A DNA stretch of 64,000 bases from Nocardioides acrostichi. Its GTDB lineage: Bacteria; Actinomycetota; Actinomycetes; Propionibacteriales; Nocardioidaceae. The notes under the pieces were generated by a model. That model ran no database searches. It saw nothing but the letters and a program-made list of their open reading frames with translations, and was not told the DNA's origin. Below are positions 16,725-25,313 of the stretch, one piece after another. The stretch's first letter is position 1; every line of letters begins with the position of its first letter. The translations under genes were made by a program, and so were the position numbers. The stretch covers positions 354,366 through 418,365 of the forward strand of contig NZ_JADIVZ010000003.1 of the NCBI RefSeq assembly GCF_015319165.1, given 5' to 3'.

Positions 16725-16741
16725 ACTACGACTCTCGTAGT
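16725..16741. promoter_or_regulatory. Palindromic operator between CGNR regulator and EamA transporter
   Basis: ACTACGA-CTC-TCGTAGT is a perfect 7-bp inverted repeat with a 3-bp spacer, centred in the divergent gap. I infer it is the binding site of the adjacent CGNR protein. Confidence 0.55.
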
Positions 16742-16793
16742 GTCACATGCCATGAGCACTATGACCCATGACAACCGTGAGGGGGTGCCTGCT

Positions 16794-17741
16794 GTGACTC
16801 CCCGCGCCAGCCTGGCCACCGGCCTCGGCATCGCCGTCGTCTCGGCCCTCTCGTTCGGGCTGAGCGGCCCCTTGGGTCGCGGTCTGCTCGACACCGGGTG
16901 GAGCCCCGGTGCGGCGGTGCTCGTGCGGGTGCTGGTCGCAGCGGTCGTCGTGCTGCCGCTCGGGCTGGTCGCCCTGCGTGGTCGCTGGCACCTGCTGCGC
17001 GACAACGCGGGCCTCGTGCTGCTCTACGGCGGTCTGGCCGTCGCCGGCGCGCAGGTGTGCTTCTTCTCCGCAGTGCAGTACATGCAGGTCGGTCCGGCGC
17101 TGCTCATCGAGTACACCGCCCCGGCCGCGGTCGTCTCGTGGCTGTGGCTGCGCCACGGTCAGCGTCCGACCCTGCTGACCGTCGTAGGCGCAGGACTCGC
17201 GGCGCTGGGCCTCGTGCTGGTGCTCGACGTCACCGGTGGCGCCGAGGTCAGCGTGCCCGGTGTGCTCTGGGCGCTGGGGGCCATGGTCGGTCTGGCCGTG
17301 TACTTCCTCATCTCCGCCGACGACGACAACGGCCTGCCCCCGTTGACGCTCGCGGCCGGTGGCCTCGTCTCCGGCGGCGCGATCATCGCGGTCCTCGGCG
17401 TGGCCGGTGTGCTGCCGCTCACCGCCTCCACCGCTCCCGCCGTCTACGACGGTCGTGAGCTGCCCTGGTGGGGAGCCGCGCTGCTGTTGGCCCTCGTGAC
17501 GGCCGCCTTCTCCTACGTCACCGGTATCGAGGCCGGGCGACGCCTCGGCTCACGTCTCGCCTCCTTCGTCGGGCTCACCGAGGTGCTGGCCGCCATCGGG
17601 TTCGCATGGCTGCTGCTCGGCGAGCTGCCCCGCGGCGTCCAGTTGCTCGGCGGGCTGGCCATCCTGGCCGGCGTCGTGTGCGTGCGGCTGGGCGAGCCGC
17701 GCGTCGACGAGGCGGCGACGACGGAGATCCCGACACCCTGA
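16794..17741 (+). CDS. EamA/DMT-family transporter
   Basis: Integral membrane transporter of the drug/metabolite superfamily, about 315 residues with ten predicted helices in two EamA repeats (the second begins near GVLWALGAMVGLAVYFLISA). I start at GTG 16794 because GAGGGGG (16779-16785) lies 8 bp upstream and the protein then begins just before helix 1. In-frame ATGs at 16752 and 16761 have no RBS and would add a non-conserved tail. The GTG at 16740 overlaps the palindrome at 16725-16741. It is divergent from the CGNR regulator, which probably represses it. The substrate is unknown. Confidence 0.88.
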   Translation: MTPRASLATGLGIAVVSALSFGLSGPLGRGLLDTGWSPGAAVLVRVLVAAVVVLPLGLVALRGRWHLLRDNAGLVLLYGGLAVAGAQVCFFSAVQYMQVGPALLIEYTAPAAVVSWLWLRHGQRPTLLTVVGAGLAALGLVLVLDVTGGAEVSVPGVLWALGAMVGLAVYFLISADDDNGLPPLTLAAGGLVSGGAIIAVLGVAGVLPLTASTAPAVYDGRELPWWGAALLLALVTAAFSYVTGIEAGRRLGSRLASFVGLTEVLAAIGFAWLLLGELPRGVQLLGGLAILAGVVCVRLGEPRVDEAATTEIPTP

Positions 17742-17802
17742 GCGCGGCGCCTCGAGGGCGGCGCCCCGAGCCCGACGCGGTGGCGCCGGTACCGTGCGCG
17801 CC

Positions 17803-18201
17803 ATGGCCGAGGTCGACGTCCGCCCGTTCGAGGAAGACGGTGACGACGCCGTCGGCATCGCCCGACTCGCGACCACCGTGCAGTGGCCCTCGCTCACGGA
17901 CGCCGAGGTGGTGCGGCGCGTGTGCACCGCGCCCGGATCGGTGGCCTACGTCGCGCGCAGCCAGGGTGCGCTCGTGGGCTGGGCCCAGGCGCTGGGAGAC
18001 GGGGTGCTCCAGTCGCATCTCTCGTTCGTGGCCGTGCACCCCGGCCATCGCGGTCGAGGCCTCGCGCGCCTGCTGGTGCAGGCTACGTTCCAGGCGACCG
18101 GAACCCTGCGGATGGATCTCGTCACCGACGGCGCCGAGGGCTTCTACGCAGGCTTCGACCACCAGCCGATGAGCGGGTTCCGGATCTATCCCGGTAGATG
18201 A
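17803..18201 (+). CDS. GNAT-family N-acetyltransferase
   Basis: A 132-residue cytoplasmic acetyltransferase. The acetyl-CoA pyrophosphate-binding motif A is LSFVAVHPGHRGRGLARLLVQA (Q/R-x-x-G-x-G/A as HRGRGLA). The C-terminal FYAGFDHQPMSGFRIY is the usual motif B end. I chose ATG 17803 over the in-frame GTG 17794 because it opens directly on the fold. It lies 61 bp downstream of the EamA gene, possibly co-transcribed. The acceptor substrate is unknown. Confidence 0.87.
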   Translation: MAEVDVRPFEEDGDDAVGIARLATTVQWPSLTDAEVVRRVCTAPGSVAYVARSQGALVGWAQALGDGVLQSHLSFVAVHPGHRGRGLARLLVQATFQATGTLRMDLVTDGAEGFYAGFDHQPMSGFRIYPGR

Positions 18202-18222
18202 GTCCGCCCGAACAGGTGCTGG

Positions 18223-19407
18223 TCAGGCGAGATCCTGGCGGCGCACGAACACCTCGCGCGTGAGCATGAGGATCGCCGCGGCGGTGGGGATCGCCAGGAG
18301 TGCGCCCACGACTCCGAGCAGGGCCGTGCCGACCAGTGCGGCGATCACGATGACGGCGCCGGGCAGCTCGACCGAGCGCGCCATCACGCGGGGGTAGACC
18401 AGGTAGTTCTCGACCTGCTGGTAGATGAGGAAGAAGATCACGCAGGCGATGCCGATGTGCACGTCCTCGGCGAAACCGATGGCCGAGACGACCACGGCCC
18501 CGATCGTGGCGCCGATCATCGGGATCACGTCGAGCAGGGCGACGACGAAGGCCAACGCGACGGCGTACTGACCGAGCCCCACGACCAGCAAGAACACCAG
18601 TGAGCTCAGCCCGGCGCACAGCGCGACCAGTAACGCTCCGGAGACGTAGCCGCCGACGCTGAGGATGATGCGGTCGCCGAGCCGGCCGACCCGGTCGCGC
18701 CGCGAGGCCGGTGCGAGCCGGTAGAGGCCGGCCTTGGTGCTCTCGAGCGAGGCGAGGAAGTACAGCGTGAGCACGAGCACGATCAGGCCGTTGACCACCG
18801 CGCCGAGGAGCGCGAGACCGAAACCGAGCACCCCGCCGAAGAGGTTGCCGAGGAAGTCGCCGTCGGTCACGTAGGCCTGGATCTTGTCGACGACCTGGTA
18901 GTCGTCGTTGAGCTCGGCGACGCGGTCGTTGCGCTGCAGAGCCGCGAACCAGTCGGGCGCCTGCTTGGTGATGGCGGCGACCTGGTCGCCGATCACGGGG
19001 CCGATCGCGACGACGAACAGCGCCAGCACGCCGAGCACCATGAGCACCACGGTGAGCACCGCCAGCGAGCGCCGCAGGCCGCGCCGCTCGAGGAACAGCA
19101 CCAGGGGGTGCAGCGCCGCCGCGAGGAACATCGAGACCACGATGAGCACCAGCGTGGCTCCGATGGCCTGCACGGCGTTGAACAGCCACCAGGCGGTGAA
19201 GAGCCCCAGTCCGCCGAAGAACCCCCAGTAGAAGGGGGCCTTGCGGTCCAGCGGGGGTCCGGGCGTGCCCAGGTGCGCCGGACCGCCGACCAGTCCGGCG
19301 GGATCATGCCGACCCTCGGTCTCGTCCGGCTGGTCGTCCGGCTGCTCGTCCGGCTGGTCGTCGACGTCGGACGGCGTGGGCTCACCGTCGACGTGCGCCT
19401 CGGTCAT
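18223..19407 (-). CDS. AI-2E family transporter (UPF0118-like permease)
   Basis: A 394-residue membrane protein. A hydrophilic Asp/Glu/Pro-rich N-terminal tail (about 55 residues) precedes eight predicted helices. The large periplasmic/cytoplasmic loop sits about 140-200, and the C-terminal GxxLGxxGAxLAIPTAA (VGTALLGVVGALLAIPTAA) is typical of the family. Despite the name, members have varied proposed substrates, including Na+/H+ exchange. ATG 19405-19407 overlaps the stop of the coiled-coil gene by ATGA, so the two are translationally coupled. Confidence 0.88.
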   Translation of the reverse strand: MTEAHVDGEPTPSDVDDQPDEQPDDQPDETEGRHDPAGLVGGPAHLGTPGPPLDRKAPFYWGFFGGLGLFTAWWLFNAVQAIGATLVLIVVSMFLAAALHPLVLFLERRGLRRSLAVLTVVLMVLGVLALFVVAIGPVIGDQVAAITKQAPDWFAALQRNDRVAELNDDYQVVDKIQAYVTDGDFLGNLFGGVLGFGLALLGAVVNGLIVLVLTLYFLASLESTKAGLYRLAPASRRDRVGRLGDRIILSVGGYVSGALLVALCAGLSSLVFLLVVGLGQYAVALAFVVALLDVIPMIGATIGAVVVSAIGFAEDVHIGIACVIFFLIYQQVENYLVYPRVMARSVELPGAVIVIAALVGTALLGVVGALLAIPTAAAILMLTREVFVRRQDLA

Positions 19408-20690
19408 GCGGTCTCGTCGGAGGAGTCGCTCGTCTCGTCGGAGTCGGAGTCGTCGGGCTCGTCACGCAGACCGCCGACGATGTCGGCGAGCGAGGCGAGC
19501 TGGGCGGTGATGCCGTCGCGGCGCTTGACCAGCCGCCCGACCTCGGCGCGCACCTTGGCCAGCTCGCGCTCGGCCTCGGCCACTCCGGCGTGGGAGAGGG
19601 ACTCGGCGTTGCTCTGCGCGGTGTTGACGATCTGCTCGGCCTCGCGGCGGGCGCGCTGGAGCAGGGCGTCGGCCTCGGTCTGCACCTGCTCGCGGTGTGC
19701 GGTGGCCTGCGAGGTGGCCTGCTGGGCTCGCTCCTCGGCGGCGTTGGCGCGCTGCTCCGCCTCGGCGACCAGACGCTGGGTCTCGGCCATCGCGCTCTCG
19801 TGGTGGTCGGAGGCCTCGCGGGCGAGTCGCTCCTTCTCCACGGCGAGAGTGCGGCGCGCCTCGGTGACCTCGCGATCGGCTGCGGCGCGAGCCTTCTCGA
19901 CCTCGCGCTGGGCGCCGGTGCGCATCTCGGTGGTCTCCTGCTGGGCGGCGAGTCGCAGCTGGTCGGCCTCGCGCTTGGCGGAGGCACGCAGATCCTCGGC
20001 CTCACTGCGGGCGAGGGTGCGCTCCTGCTCGGCGTCGGCCACGGTGCGGGCCCGGTGCTCGTCGAGCTCCTTGAGCTGGACGATGCGCATGTCCTCGGCC
20101 TCGCGGGTGGCCTCGGCCTTGATCGAGGCGGCATCGCGGGTCGCCTGGTCGCGGATCTCGTCGGCTTCGCGGGTGGCGGCCATGCGGATCTCTGCGGCCT
20201 CCTCCTCGGCGAGTCGCAGCATCGCCGACGCACGGCCTCCGAGGCCCGCATAGGACGGAGTCTGGTTCTCGGCGAGCTCGGCGCGGGCCTTCTGGAGCTC
20301 CGCCTCGAGCTCGGTGACCCGGCGCTCGGAGACGCTGAGGCTCTGGGAGAGGCCCGACTTCTCAGCGAGGATCTGGCGTACCCGGGTGTCGACCACGGCC
20401 TGGTCGTAACCGCCGCGTCGCACGCTCGGGAACGACACGGAGTCGCTGCTGGAGGCGGGGCGGCCAGGGGAGGACGCCGCGGGCCGGGCGGCCTGCGCCG
20501 GCGGCACGGCCGGCTGCTGGCCCGTGCCGGTGGGGCCTGCGGGCGACCTCTGGCCCGCGCCGGTGGGGCTCGCGGGCGGCTTCTGGCCCGGCTTCTGGGT
20601 GGGGATCACCTGGGTCTTCTCGGCGTCCGGATCGGACGCACCCGGCCCGTTCGGCTCGTCGTCGAAGATGGACAGACCCTGGTCGCTCAT
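19404..20690 (-). CDS. DivIVA-like long coiled-coil protein
   Basis: A 428-residue, mostly helical protein. Residues 1-85 are acidic then Pro/Ala-rich and disordered (ASPTGAGQRSPAGPTGTGQQ). Residues about 88-125 carry a DivIVA-type start (VSFPSVRRGGYDQAVVDTRVRQIL; compare DivIVA F-x-x-x-R-x-G-Y-D-x-x-x-V-D). About 125-400 is continuous coiled coil with many AE/AR heptads. The tail is Asp/Ser-rich. It resembles actinobacterial polar scaffold proteins such as Wag31/DivIVA, FilP or Scy, but I cannot assign it to one. The downstream permease gene overlaps by 4 nt, so the pair may act together at the membrane. Confidence 0.8.
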   Translation of the reverse strand: MSDQGLSIFDDEPNGPGASDPDAEKTQVIPTQKPGQKPPASPTGAGQRSPAGPTGTGQQPAVPPAQAARPAASSPGRPASSSDSVSFPSVRRGGYDQAVVDTRVRQILAEKSGLSQSLSVSERRVTELEAELQKARAELAENQTPSYAGLGGRASAMLRLAEEEAAEIRMAATREADEIRDQATRDAASIKAEATREAEDMRIVQLKELDEHRARTVADAEQERTLARSEAEDLRASAKREADQLRLAAQQETTEMRTGAQREVEKARAAADREVTEARRTLAVEKERLAREASDHHESAMAETQRLVAEAEQRANAAEERAQQATSQATAHREQVQTEADALLQRARREAEQIVNTAQSNAESLSHAGVAEAERELAKVRAEVGRLVKRRDGITAQLASLADIVGGLRDEPDDSDSDETSDSSDETA

Positions 20691-20830
20691 CGCTGGCTCA
20701 GCTCACTTCCGCACGTCATGGGGGGCAGGCACCATCTTGACCGATGGTGGCCCGTCGTCCCAGCCCGAAACTCCGTGCCCAGCATGCCGTGAAGATCACG
20801 TGAACCGAACCCGCCGGTGCCCGGCGCCGT

Positions 20831-20883
20831 CACCCATCGCCCGCCGAAAGGTCTGGATGCGACCTCTCGGCGGGCGGTGGGTG
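20831..20883 (-). terminator. Long hairpin terminator of ccrA
   Basis: Arms 20831-20853 and 20861-20883 pair over 23 bp with two mismatched or wobble positions around the loop TGGATGC. It starts 38 bp after the ccrA stop (reading leftward). The 230-bp gap 20691-20920 holds nothing else I recognise apart from the presumed promoter of the DivIVA-like gene. Confidence 0.75.
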
Positions 20884-20920
20884 ACTCCTCGAGGGTCGAT
20901 ACGCGACCCCCCGCGGATCC

Positions 20921-22261
20921 TCAGACGCCGCGGAAGCGGTTAATCGCGTCGAGATGCTTCTCGCGCATCTCGTGGTTGCGCACGCCCAGCCCCTCCTCGG
21001 GGGAGAGGCAGAGCACGCCGACCTTGCCCTGGTGCTTGTTGTGATGCACGTCGAGGGCGGCCTGGCCGGTCTCCTCGAGGGTGTAGGTGCGCGAGAGGGT
21101 CGGGTGGATCTTGCCCTGCGCGATGAGACGGTTGGCCTCCCAGCTCTCGCGATAGTTGGCGAAGTGGCTGGAGACGATGCGCTTGAGGTTCATCCACAGA
21201 TAGCGGTTGTCGTACTCGTGCATGAAGCCGGTGGTCGAGGCGCACGTGGTGATGGTGCCGCCCTTGCGCGTGACGTAGACCGAGGCGCCGAAGGTCTCGC
21301 GGCCGGGGTGTTCGAAGACGATGTCGATGTCCTCGCCGCCCGTGAGCTCGCGGATCCTCTTGCCCAGCCGCTGCCACTCCCGCGGATTCTGCTCGGTGCC
21401 TTCCTCGTTCCAGAACTGCCAGTTCTCCTCGGAGCGGTTGATGATCATCTCCGCACCCATCGAGCGGCAGATGTCGGCCTTCTCGTCGTTGGAGACCACG
21501 CAGATCGGGTTGGCGCCGCCGTTGAGGGCGTACTGCGTGGCGAAGCCGCCCAGACCGCCCGAGGCGCCCCAGATCAGCACGTTGTCGCCCTGCTTCATGT
21601 TGCCGCCGTTGTGCGAGACGAGCTGGCGGTAGGCGGTGCAGTTGACCAGGCCGGGGGAGGCGGCTTCCTCCCAGGTGAGGTGCTCGGGCTTGGGCATGAG
21701 CTGGTTCGCCTTGACCATCGCGACGTCTGCGAGGCCTCCGAAGTTGGTCTCAAAACCCCAGATGCGCTGCTGGGGGTCCATCATCGCGTCGTCGTGGCCC
21801 TGCGGATCCTCGAGCTCCACGGAGAGGCAGTGGGCGACCACGCGGTCGCCCGGGTTCCACTTGGTCACGCCGGGGCCGACGGCCAGCACGACGCCGGAGA
21901 GGTCGGAACCGACGATGTGGTAGGGCAGGTCGTGGCGCTTGGTGAGGCCCGAGAGACGGCCGTAGCGCTCGAGGAACCCGAAGGTCGAGACCGGCTCGAA
22001 GATCGAGGTCCACACGGTGTTGTAGTTGATCGCCGAGGCCATGACGGCCACGAACGCCTCGCCGGGGCCGAGCTCGGGCAACGCCACCTCGTCGACGTGC
22101 AGGCTCTTGCGGGGATCCTTCTCCTTCGAGGGCACGCCCTCGAACATGGCGACCTCGTCCTTGTGCACCGTCACGGCCCGGTAGGACTCCGGCATGGTGA
22201 GCGAGGCGAAGTCTTCCTTCGTGGCCTCGTCGGAGGAGATGGCATCGAGAATGTTCTGCAC
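20921..22261 (-). CDS. ccrA: Crotonyl-CoA carboxylase/reductase
   Basis: Catalyses NADPH-dependent reductive carboxylation of crotonyl-CoA to ethylmalonyl-CoA, the key step of the ethylmalonyl-CoA pathway and a source of extender units. It has 446 residues, the normal length for this medium-chain dehydrogenase family. The nucleotide-binding motif is IWGASGGLGGFATQY (about 230-244). The CO2-binding residues defined in the Kitasatospora setae enzyme are present: Asn81 (INYNTVW), Phe170-Glu171 (WGFETNFGG) and His366 (SSHFANY), so this is a true carboxylase rather than a plain reductase. ATG 22259-22261 gives the usual MQNILDAI start. A 7-bp inverted repeat at 22326-22343 lies upstream. No mutase or ethylmalonyl-CoA pathway mutase is adjacent. 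Confidence 0.96.
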   Translation of the reverse strand: MQNILDAISSDEATKEDFASLTMPESYRAVTVHKDEVAMFEGVPSKEKDPRKSLHVDEVALPELGPGEAFVAVMASAINYNTVWTSIFEPVSTFGFLERYGRLSGLTKRHDLPYHIVGSDLSGVVLAVGPGVTKWNPGDRVVAHCLSVELEDPQGHDDAMMDPQQRIWGFETNFGGLADVAMVKANQLMPKPEHLTWEEAASPGLVNCTAYRQLVSHNGGNMKQGDNVLIWGASGGLGGFATQYALNGGANPICVVSNDEKADICRSMGAEMIINRSEENWQFWNEEGTEQNPREWQRLGKRIRELTGGEDIDIVFEHPGRETFGASVYVTRKGGTITTCASTTGFMHEYDNRYLWMNLKRIVSSHFANYRESWEANRLIAQGKIHPTLSRTYTLEETGQAALDVHHNKHQGKVGVLCLSPEEGLGVRNHEMREKHLDAINRFRGV

Positions 22262-22325
22262 GAACGGCTCCTAGATGGGGGTCGGTCGCGGCGCGCGCGG
22301 GCGCGCGCAGCCGGGTCGGCGCGAA

Positions 22326-22343
22326 GATTACCCAGCGGTAATC
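22326..22343. promoter_or_regulatory. Inverted repeat upstream of ccrA
   Basis: GATTACC-CAGC-GGTAATC, a perfect 7-bp inverted repeat 65 bp upstream of the ccrA ATG. Its core TTAC-N6-GTAA recurs at the epimerase/thiolase promoter and, with one change, at etfB. The remaining 215-bp gap (22262-22476) shows no supported gene. Confidence 0.5.
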
Positions 22344-22476
22344 GGACTGTCATTCGAGTGTGACCCATCTGTCGTCGCCGGGCTCGGTGGTCACCGCCCA
22401 GGGACCGTCGGATGTCGGCGGCGGCGATGCCGCGCGGACGCACGTGGATGCCGCCGGAGATGCCGGCGACCAGGTG

Positions 22477-23181
22477 CTACGTGAGCGCGAATCCGCCGAG
22501 CAGCTGCTCGCGCGCGTCGGTGAGGTAGGTCGTGAGGTGCTCGGCGGCGTCGCTCCAGCGGCCGGCCTCGGCGAGGTCGCAGATCGCGGCGTTGGCGGCG
22601 AGGTAGGGCTCGTGGAAGGTGCGCGGGTCGCCCATGGCGTGGAAGAAGAGCCGCATCTCGGCGAGCAGCAGGTCCATCTGCGCGTCGAGCCGGTCGCTGC
22701 CGGCGAGGGCGACGACGGCATGGTGGAAGTGCTGGTTCGCCCCACCCACGGCCTCGTGGTCGCCCGCCTCGAGCGCCGCCTGCCCCTCCTCGACGGCGGC
22801 GCGCAGCGCCGCCACCCGGGCGGCGGGCGCGTGCTCTCCCTGCCGGAGGGCGCCGGGCTCGAGAGCCAGTCGGGCGGCGTAGACGTCGCGCACGTCGTCG
22901 GCGTCCGGGGTGGAGACCACCACGCCGCGGTGTGCCTCGCGCACGAGGATCCGCTCGGCCACGAGCTGGCCCAGAGCCTCGCGCAGGGTGTTGCGGGAGA
23001 CGCCGAGAGCGGCGGCGAGACGCTCCTCGGGGAGCTTGGTGCCCGAGCGCAGGTGGCCCTCGGCGACCTGCTCGCGCAGCTGGCCGGCCACGCGGTCGGC
23101 CGTCGTGCTCATCACGGTGCGGCGGGCGCGGCGCTCGGCATCCAGGGTCGAGAGGACGTCGTCGAACGCACCGGTGCTCAT
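22477..23181 (-). CDS. GntR-family (FadR/FCD) transcriptional regulator
   Basis: A 234-residue DNA-binding regulator. The winged helix is at about residues 28-90 (ADRVAGQLREQVAEGHLRSG... EERLAAALGVSRNTLREAL, then VREAHRGVVVSTP). The C-terminal FCD ligand-binding domain runs about 100-220, with Asp/His residues typical of the metal site (HFHHAVVALAGS, DLAEAGRWSDAAEHL). I use ATG 23179-23181; the internal ATG at 23110-23112 would also keep the whole HTH. It is divergent from the 5-oxoproline operon, with the palindrome 23223-23237 between, and is probably its effector-responsive repressor. The ligand may be 5-oxoproline or glutamate (inference). Confidence 0.88.
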   Translation of the reverse strand: MSTGAFDDVLSTLDAERRARRTVMSTTADRVAGQLREQVAEGHLRSGTKLPEERLAAALGVSRNTLREALGQLVAERILVREAHRGVVVSTPDADDVRDVYAARLALEPGALRQGEHAPAARVAALRAAVEEGQAALEAGDHEAVGGANQHFHHAVVALAGSDRLDAQMDLLLAEMRLFFHAMGDPRTFHEPYLAANAAICDLAEAGRWSDAAEHLTTYLTDAREQLLGGFALT

Positions 23182-23222
23182 GGGGCGAAGCGTAACCAGA
23201 ATGTTTGATTGAGGTATTGCAG

Positions 23223-23237
23223 GATTGTTGAACAATC
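23223..23237. promoter_or_regulatory. Palindromic operator for the GntR regulator
   Basis: GATTGTT-G-AACAATC is a perfect 15-bp palindrome with a single-base centre, in the 72-bp divergent gap. It lies 17 bp upstream of the ycsG-like ATG at 23254. Its TTGT..ACAA form is typical of FCD-type GntR operators. Confidence 0.6.
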
Positions 23238-23253
23238 GGCAAGGTGAGGCCGT

Positions 23254-24498
23254 ATGAGCCACGACACACCCGAGAACACCAGTCAGAGCACGCCACCCAG
23301 CACCGGCCAGGCGGTGAAGGACGCCGCCGGGCGCTCGGCCGTGCTCGGCGCGATCTTCTTGATGGCCACCAGCGCCATCGGCCCGGGCTTCCTCACCCAG
23401 ACCGCGCAGTTCACCGGTGCGATGGGCGCGGCCTTCGCCTGCGCGATCCTGATCTCGATCGTCGTCGACGTCGCCGTGCAGATGAACGTGTGGCGCGTCG
23501 TCGGTGTCTCCGGCCTGCGAGCCCACGAGCTCGGCAACCGGCTGCTGCCCGGGGCGGGCTACGCGCTGGCGGCCTTGGTGGTGCTCGGTGGGCTGGTGTT
23601 CAACATCGGCAACGTCGCCGGCTCCGGCATCGGCCTCGACGCACTGCTCGGCCTCGAGCCGAGGATCGGCGGCGCGCTCTCCGCGCTCGTGGCCATCGGC
23701 ATCTTCCTCTCGCGGCGTGCCGGGTTGGCGCTGGACCGGATCGTGGTCGCTCTGGGCGTGCTGATGATCGTCGCCACACTGGTCATGGTCTTCACCTCCA
23801 GCCCGCCGGTGGGCGAGGCGCTGCGCAGCACGGTGGCCCCCGACACCTTCGACGCCAAGACCGTCACCACCATCATCGGCGGCACCGTGGGCGGCTACAT
23901 CACCTACGCCGGTGCGCACCGTCTCATCGACTCCGGGCGCACGGGGGTCGAGCACGTCGCCGACATCACGCGCTCCTCGGTCATCAGCATCCTGCTCACC
24001 GGCGTGATGCGGATCCTGCTGTTCCTGGCCATCCTCGGCGTGGTCGCCGGCGGCGTGACCCTGGCCGCCGACGACCCGGCCGGCTCGGCCTTCAAGGCCG
24101 CCGCGGGAGAGGCGGGCTTGAGGATGTTCGGCCTGGTCCTCTGGGCCGCCGCGCTCACCTCCGTGATCGGTGCCGCCTACACCTCGGTCTCCTTCCTCAC
24201 CACCCAGCGCACGCCCGAGAAGGTGCGGACCGCGATCACCGTCGGCTTCATCGTGCTCACCGCCGGCATCTTCGTGGTCATCGAGCAGGCCCCGGCCAAG
24301 CTGCTGATCTTCGCCGGCACCTTCAACGGACTCATCCTGCCGCTGGGCTTCACCGTGCTGCTCGCGGTCGCCTGGTTCCGGCGCGACTTGCTGCACGGCT
24401 ATCGCTACCCGATGTGGCTCAAGGTGATCGGTCTGCTGGCCTGGCTGCTGACCCTCTGGCTGGGGTGGCAGGCGCTCCAGGGTCTGGCCGACCTGTGA
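23254..24498 (+). CDS. NRAMP-fold transporter of the YcsG type
   Basis: A 414-residue membrane protein with about 11 helices, related to NRAMP divalent-metal carriers. The metal-coordinating motifs are lost: TM1 DPGN is replaced by GPGF ([10 protein letters not shown]), and the TM6 MPH motif by a sequence without Met, Pro or His ([12 protein letters not shown]). It heads an operon with pxpA, pxpB, pxpC and a DUF1445 gene, the same neighbourhood as Bacillus subtilis ycsG. From this I infer import of 5-oxoproline or a related amino acid rather than Mn/Fe. ATG 23254 follows the palindromic operator. Its stop codon lies in a 15-bp tandem repeat shared with the pxpA leader. Confidence 0.88.
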   Translation: MSHDTPENTSQSTPPSTGQAVKDAAGRSAVLGAIFLMATSAIGPGFLTQTAQFTGAMGAAFACAILISIVVDVAVQMNVWRVVGVSGLRAHELGNRLLPGAGYALAALVVLGGLVFNIGNVAGSGIGLDALLGLEPRIGGALSALVAIGIFLSRRAGLALDRIVVALGVLMIVATLVMVFTSSPPVGEALRSTVAPDTFDAKTVTTIIGGTVGGYITYAGAHRLIDSGRTGVEHVADITRSSVISILLTGVMRILLFLAILGVVAGGVTLAADDPAGSAFKAAAGEAGLRMFGLVLWAAALTSVIGAAYTSVSFLTTQRTPEKVRTAITVGFIVLTAGIFVVIEQAPAKLLIFAGTFNGLILPLGFTVLLAVAWFRRDLLHGYRYPMWLKVIGLLAWLLTLWLGWQALQGLADL

Positions 24499-24530
24499 GG
24501 GGCCGACCTGTGAGGGGCCGACCTGTGAGG
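24486..24530 (+). repeat. 15-bp tandem repeat spanning the ycsG-like stop codon
   Basis: Three copies of GGCCGACCTGTGAGG start at 24486, 24501 and 24516. A degraded fourth (GGGCAGTCTGTGAG) follows. The first copy contains the stop TGA of the transporter gene, and the last provides the GAGG used as Shine-Dalgarno for pxpA. The repeat lengthens the gap between the two genes. Confidence 0.9.
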
Positions 24531-24545
24531 GGGCAGTCTGTGAGC

Positions 24546-25313
24546 ATGCCGCGCATCGACCTGAACAGTGACGTCGGCGAGTCCTTCGGCCGCTGGCGAC
24601 TCGGTGACGACGAGGCCGTGCTCGCGGTCGTGACGAGCGCCAACGTGGCCTGCGGGTTCCACGCCGGCGACCCGACGACCCTGCGCCGGTGCTGCGAGCT
24701 CGCGGCCGCGCACGGGGTGGCCGTCGGCGCCCAGGTGGGCTACCCGGATCTGGCGGGGTTCGGACGCCGGTTCATCGACGTCGATCCGACCGAGCTGGCC
24801 GACGCCGTGACCTACCAGATCGGTGCGCTCGACGCGATGGCGCGCGCAGCCGGCACCCGGGTCTCCTACGTCAAGCCGCACGGTGCGCTCTACCACGCGA
24901 CCATCGACCACGAGGGCCAGGCTCGAGCCGTGATCGACGCCGTGCGGGGCTACGACGACACCTTCCCCGTGCTCGGCCTGCCCGGCTCGCTGCTGCTGCG
25001 CTACGCCGACGACGCCGGCCTGCGGGGCGTGCGCGAGGCGTTCGCCGACCGCGGCTACACCGGCGAGGGCCGCCTCGTGCCCCGGTCGCAGCCGGGAGCC
25101 CTGCTCGACGACGCCGCCGACGTCGCGCGCCGCGTCGTCCGGCTGGTCACCGAGGGTGTCGTGGCCTCCGTCGACGGGTCCGACGTGGCGGTCGACGCGG
25201 AGTCGGTGTGCCTGCACGGCGATACCCCCGGTGCCGTCGAGATGGCACGGGCGGTGGCCGCGGCGCTGGCCGACGCGGGCGTCGAGCTCGGGTCGTTCGC
25301 GGGGCGGGCATGA
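24546..25313 (+). CDS. pxpA: 5-oxoprolinase subunit PxpA (LamB/YcsF family)
   Basis: Subunit of the bacterial ATP-dependent 5-oxoprolinase PxpABC, which hydrolyses 5-oxo-L-proline to L-glutamate. It has 255 residues, the family length. Diagnostic motifs are [14 protein letters not shown] at the N-terminus, [37 protein letters not shown] and the closing [18 protein letters not shown] start at ATG 24546, since the family begins M-x-x-IDLN; the in-frame GTG at 24540 is an alternative with better SD spacing. Its stop overlaps the pxpB start (ATGA). Confidence 0.95.
   Translation: MPRIDLNSDVGESFGRWRLGDDEAVLAVVTSANVACGFHAGDPTTLRRCCELAAAHGVAVGAQVGYPDLAGFGRRFIDVDPTELADAVTYQIGALDAMARAAGTRVSYVKPHGALYHATIDHEGQARAVIDAVRGYDDTFPVLGLPGSLLLRYADDAGLRGVREAFADRGYTGEGRLVPRSQPGALLDDAADVARRVVRLVTEGVVASVDGSDVAVDAESVCLHGDTPGAVEMARAVAAALADAGVELGSFAGRA

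Noticed and set aside
22171..22443. Short minus-strand frame between the GntR gene and ccrA
   Set aside because: No RBS, Arg-rich composition, and it runs into the ccrA coding region; more likely leader sequence.
23254..24498. Annotation as a Mn/Fe NRAMP importer
   Set aside because: The DPGN and MPH metal-site motifs are both replaced, and the operon is for 5-oxoproline.
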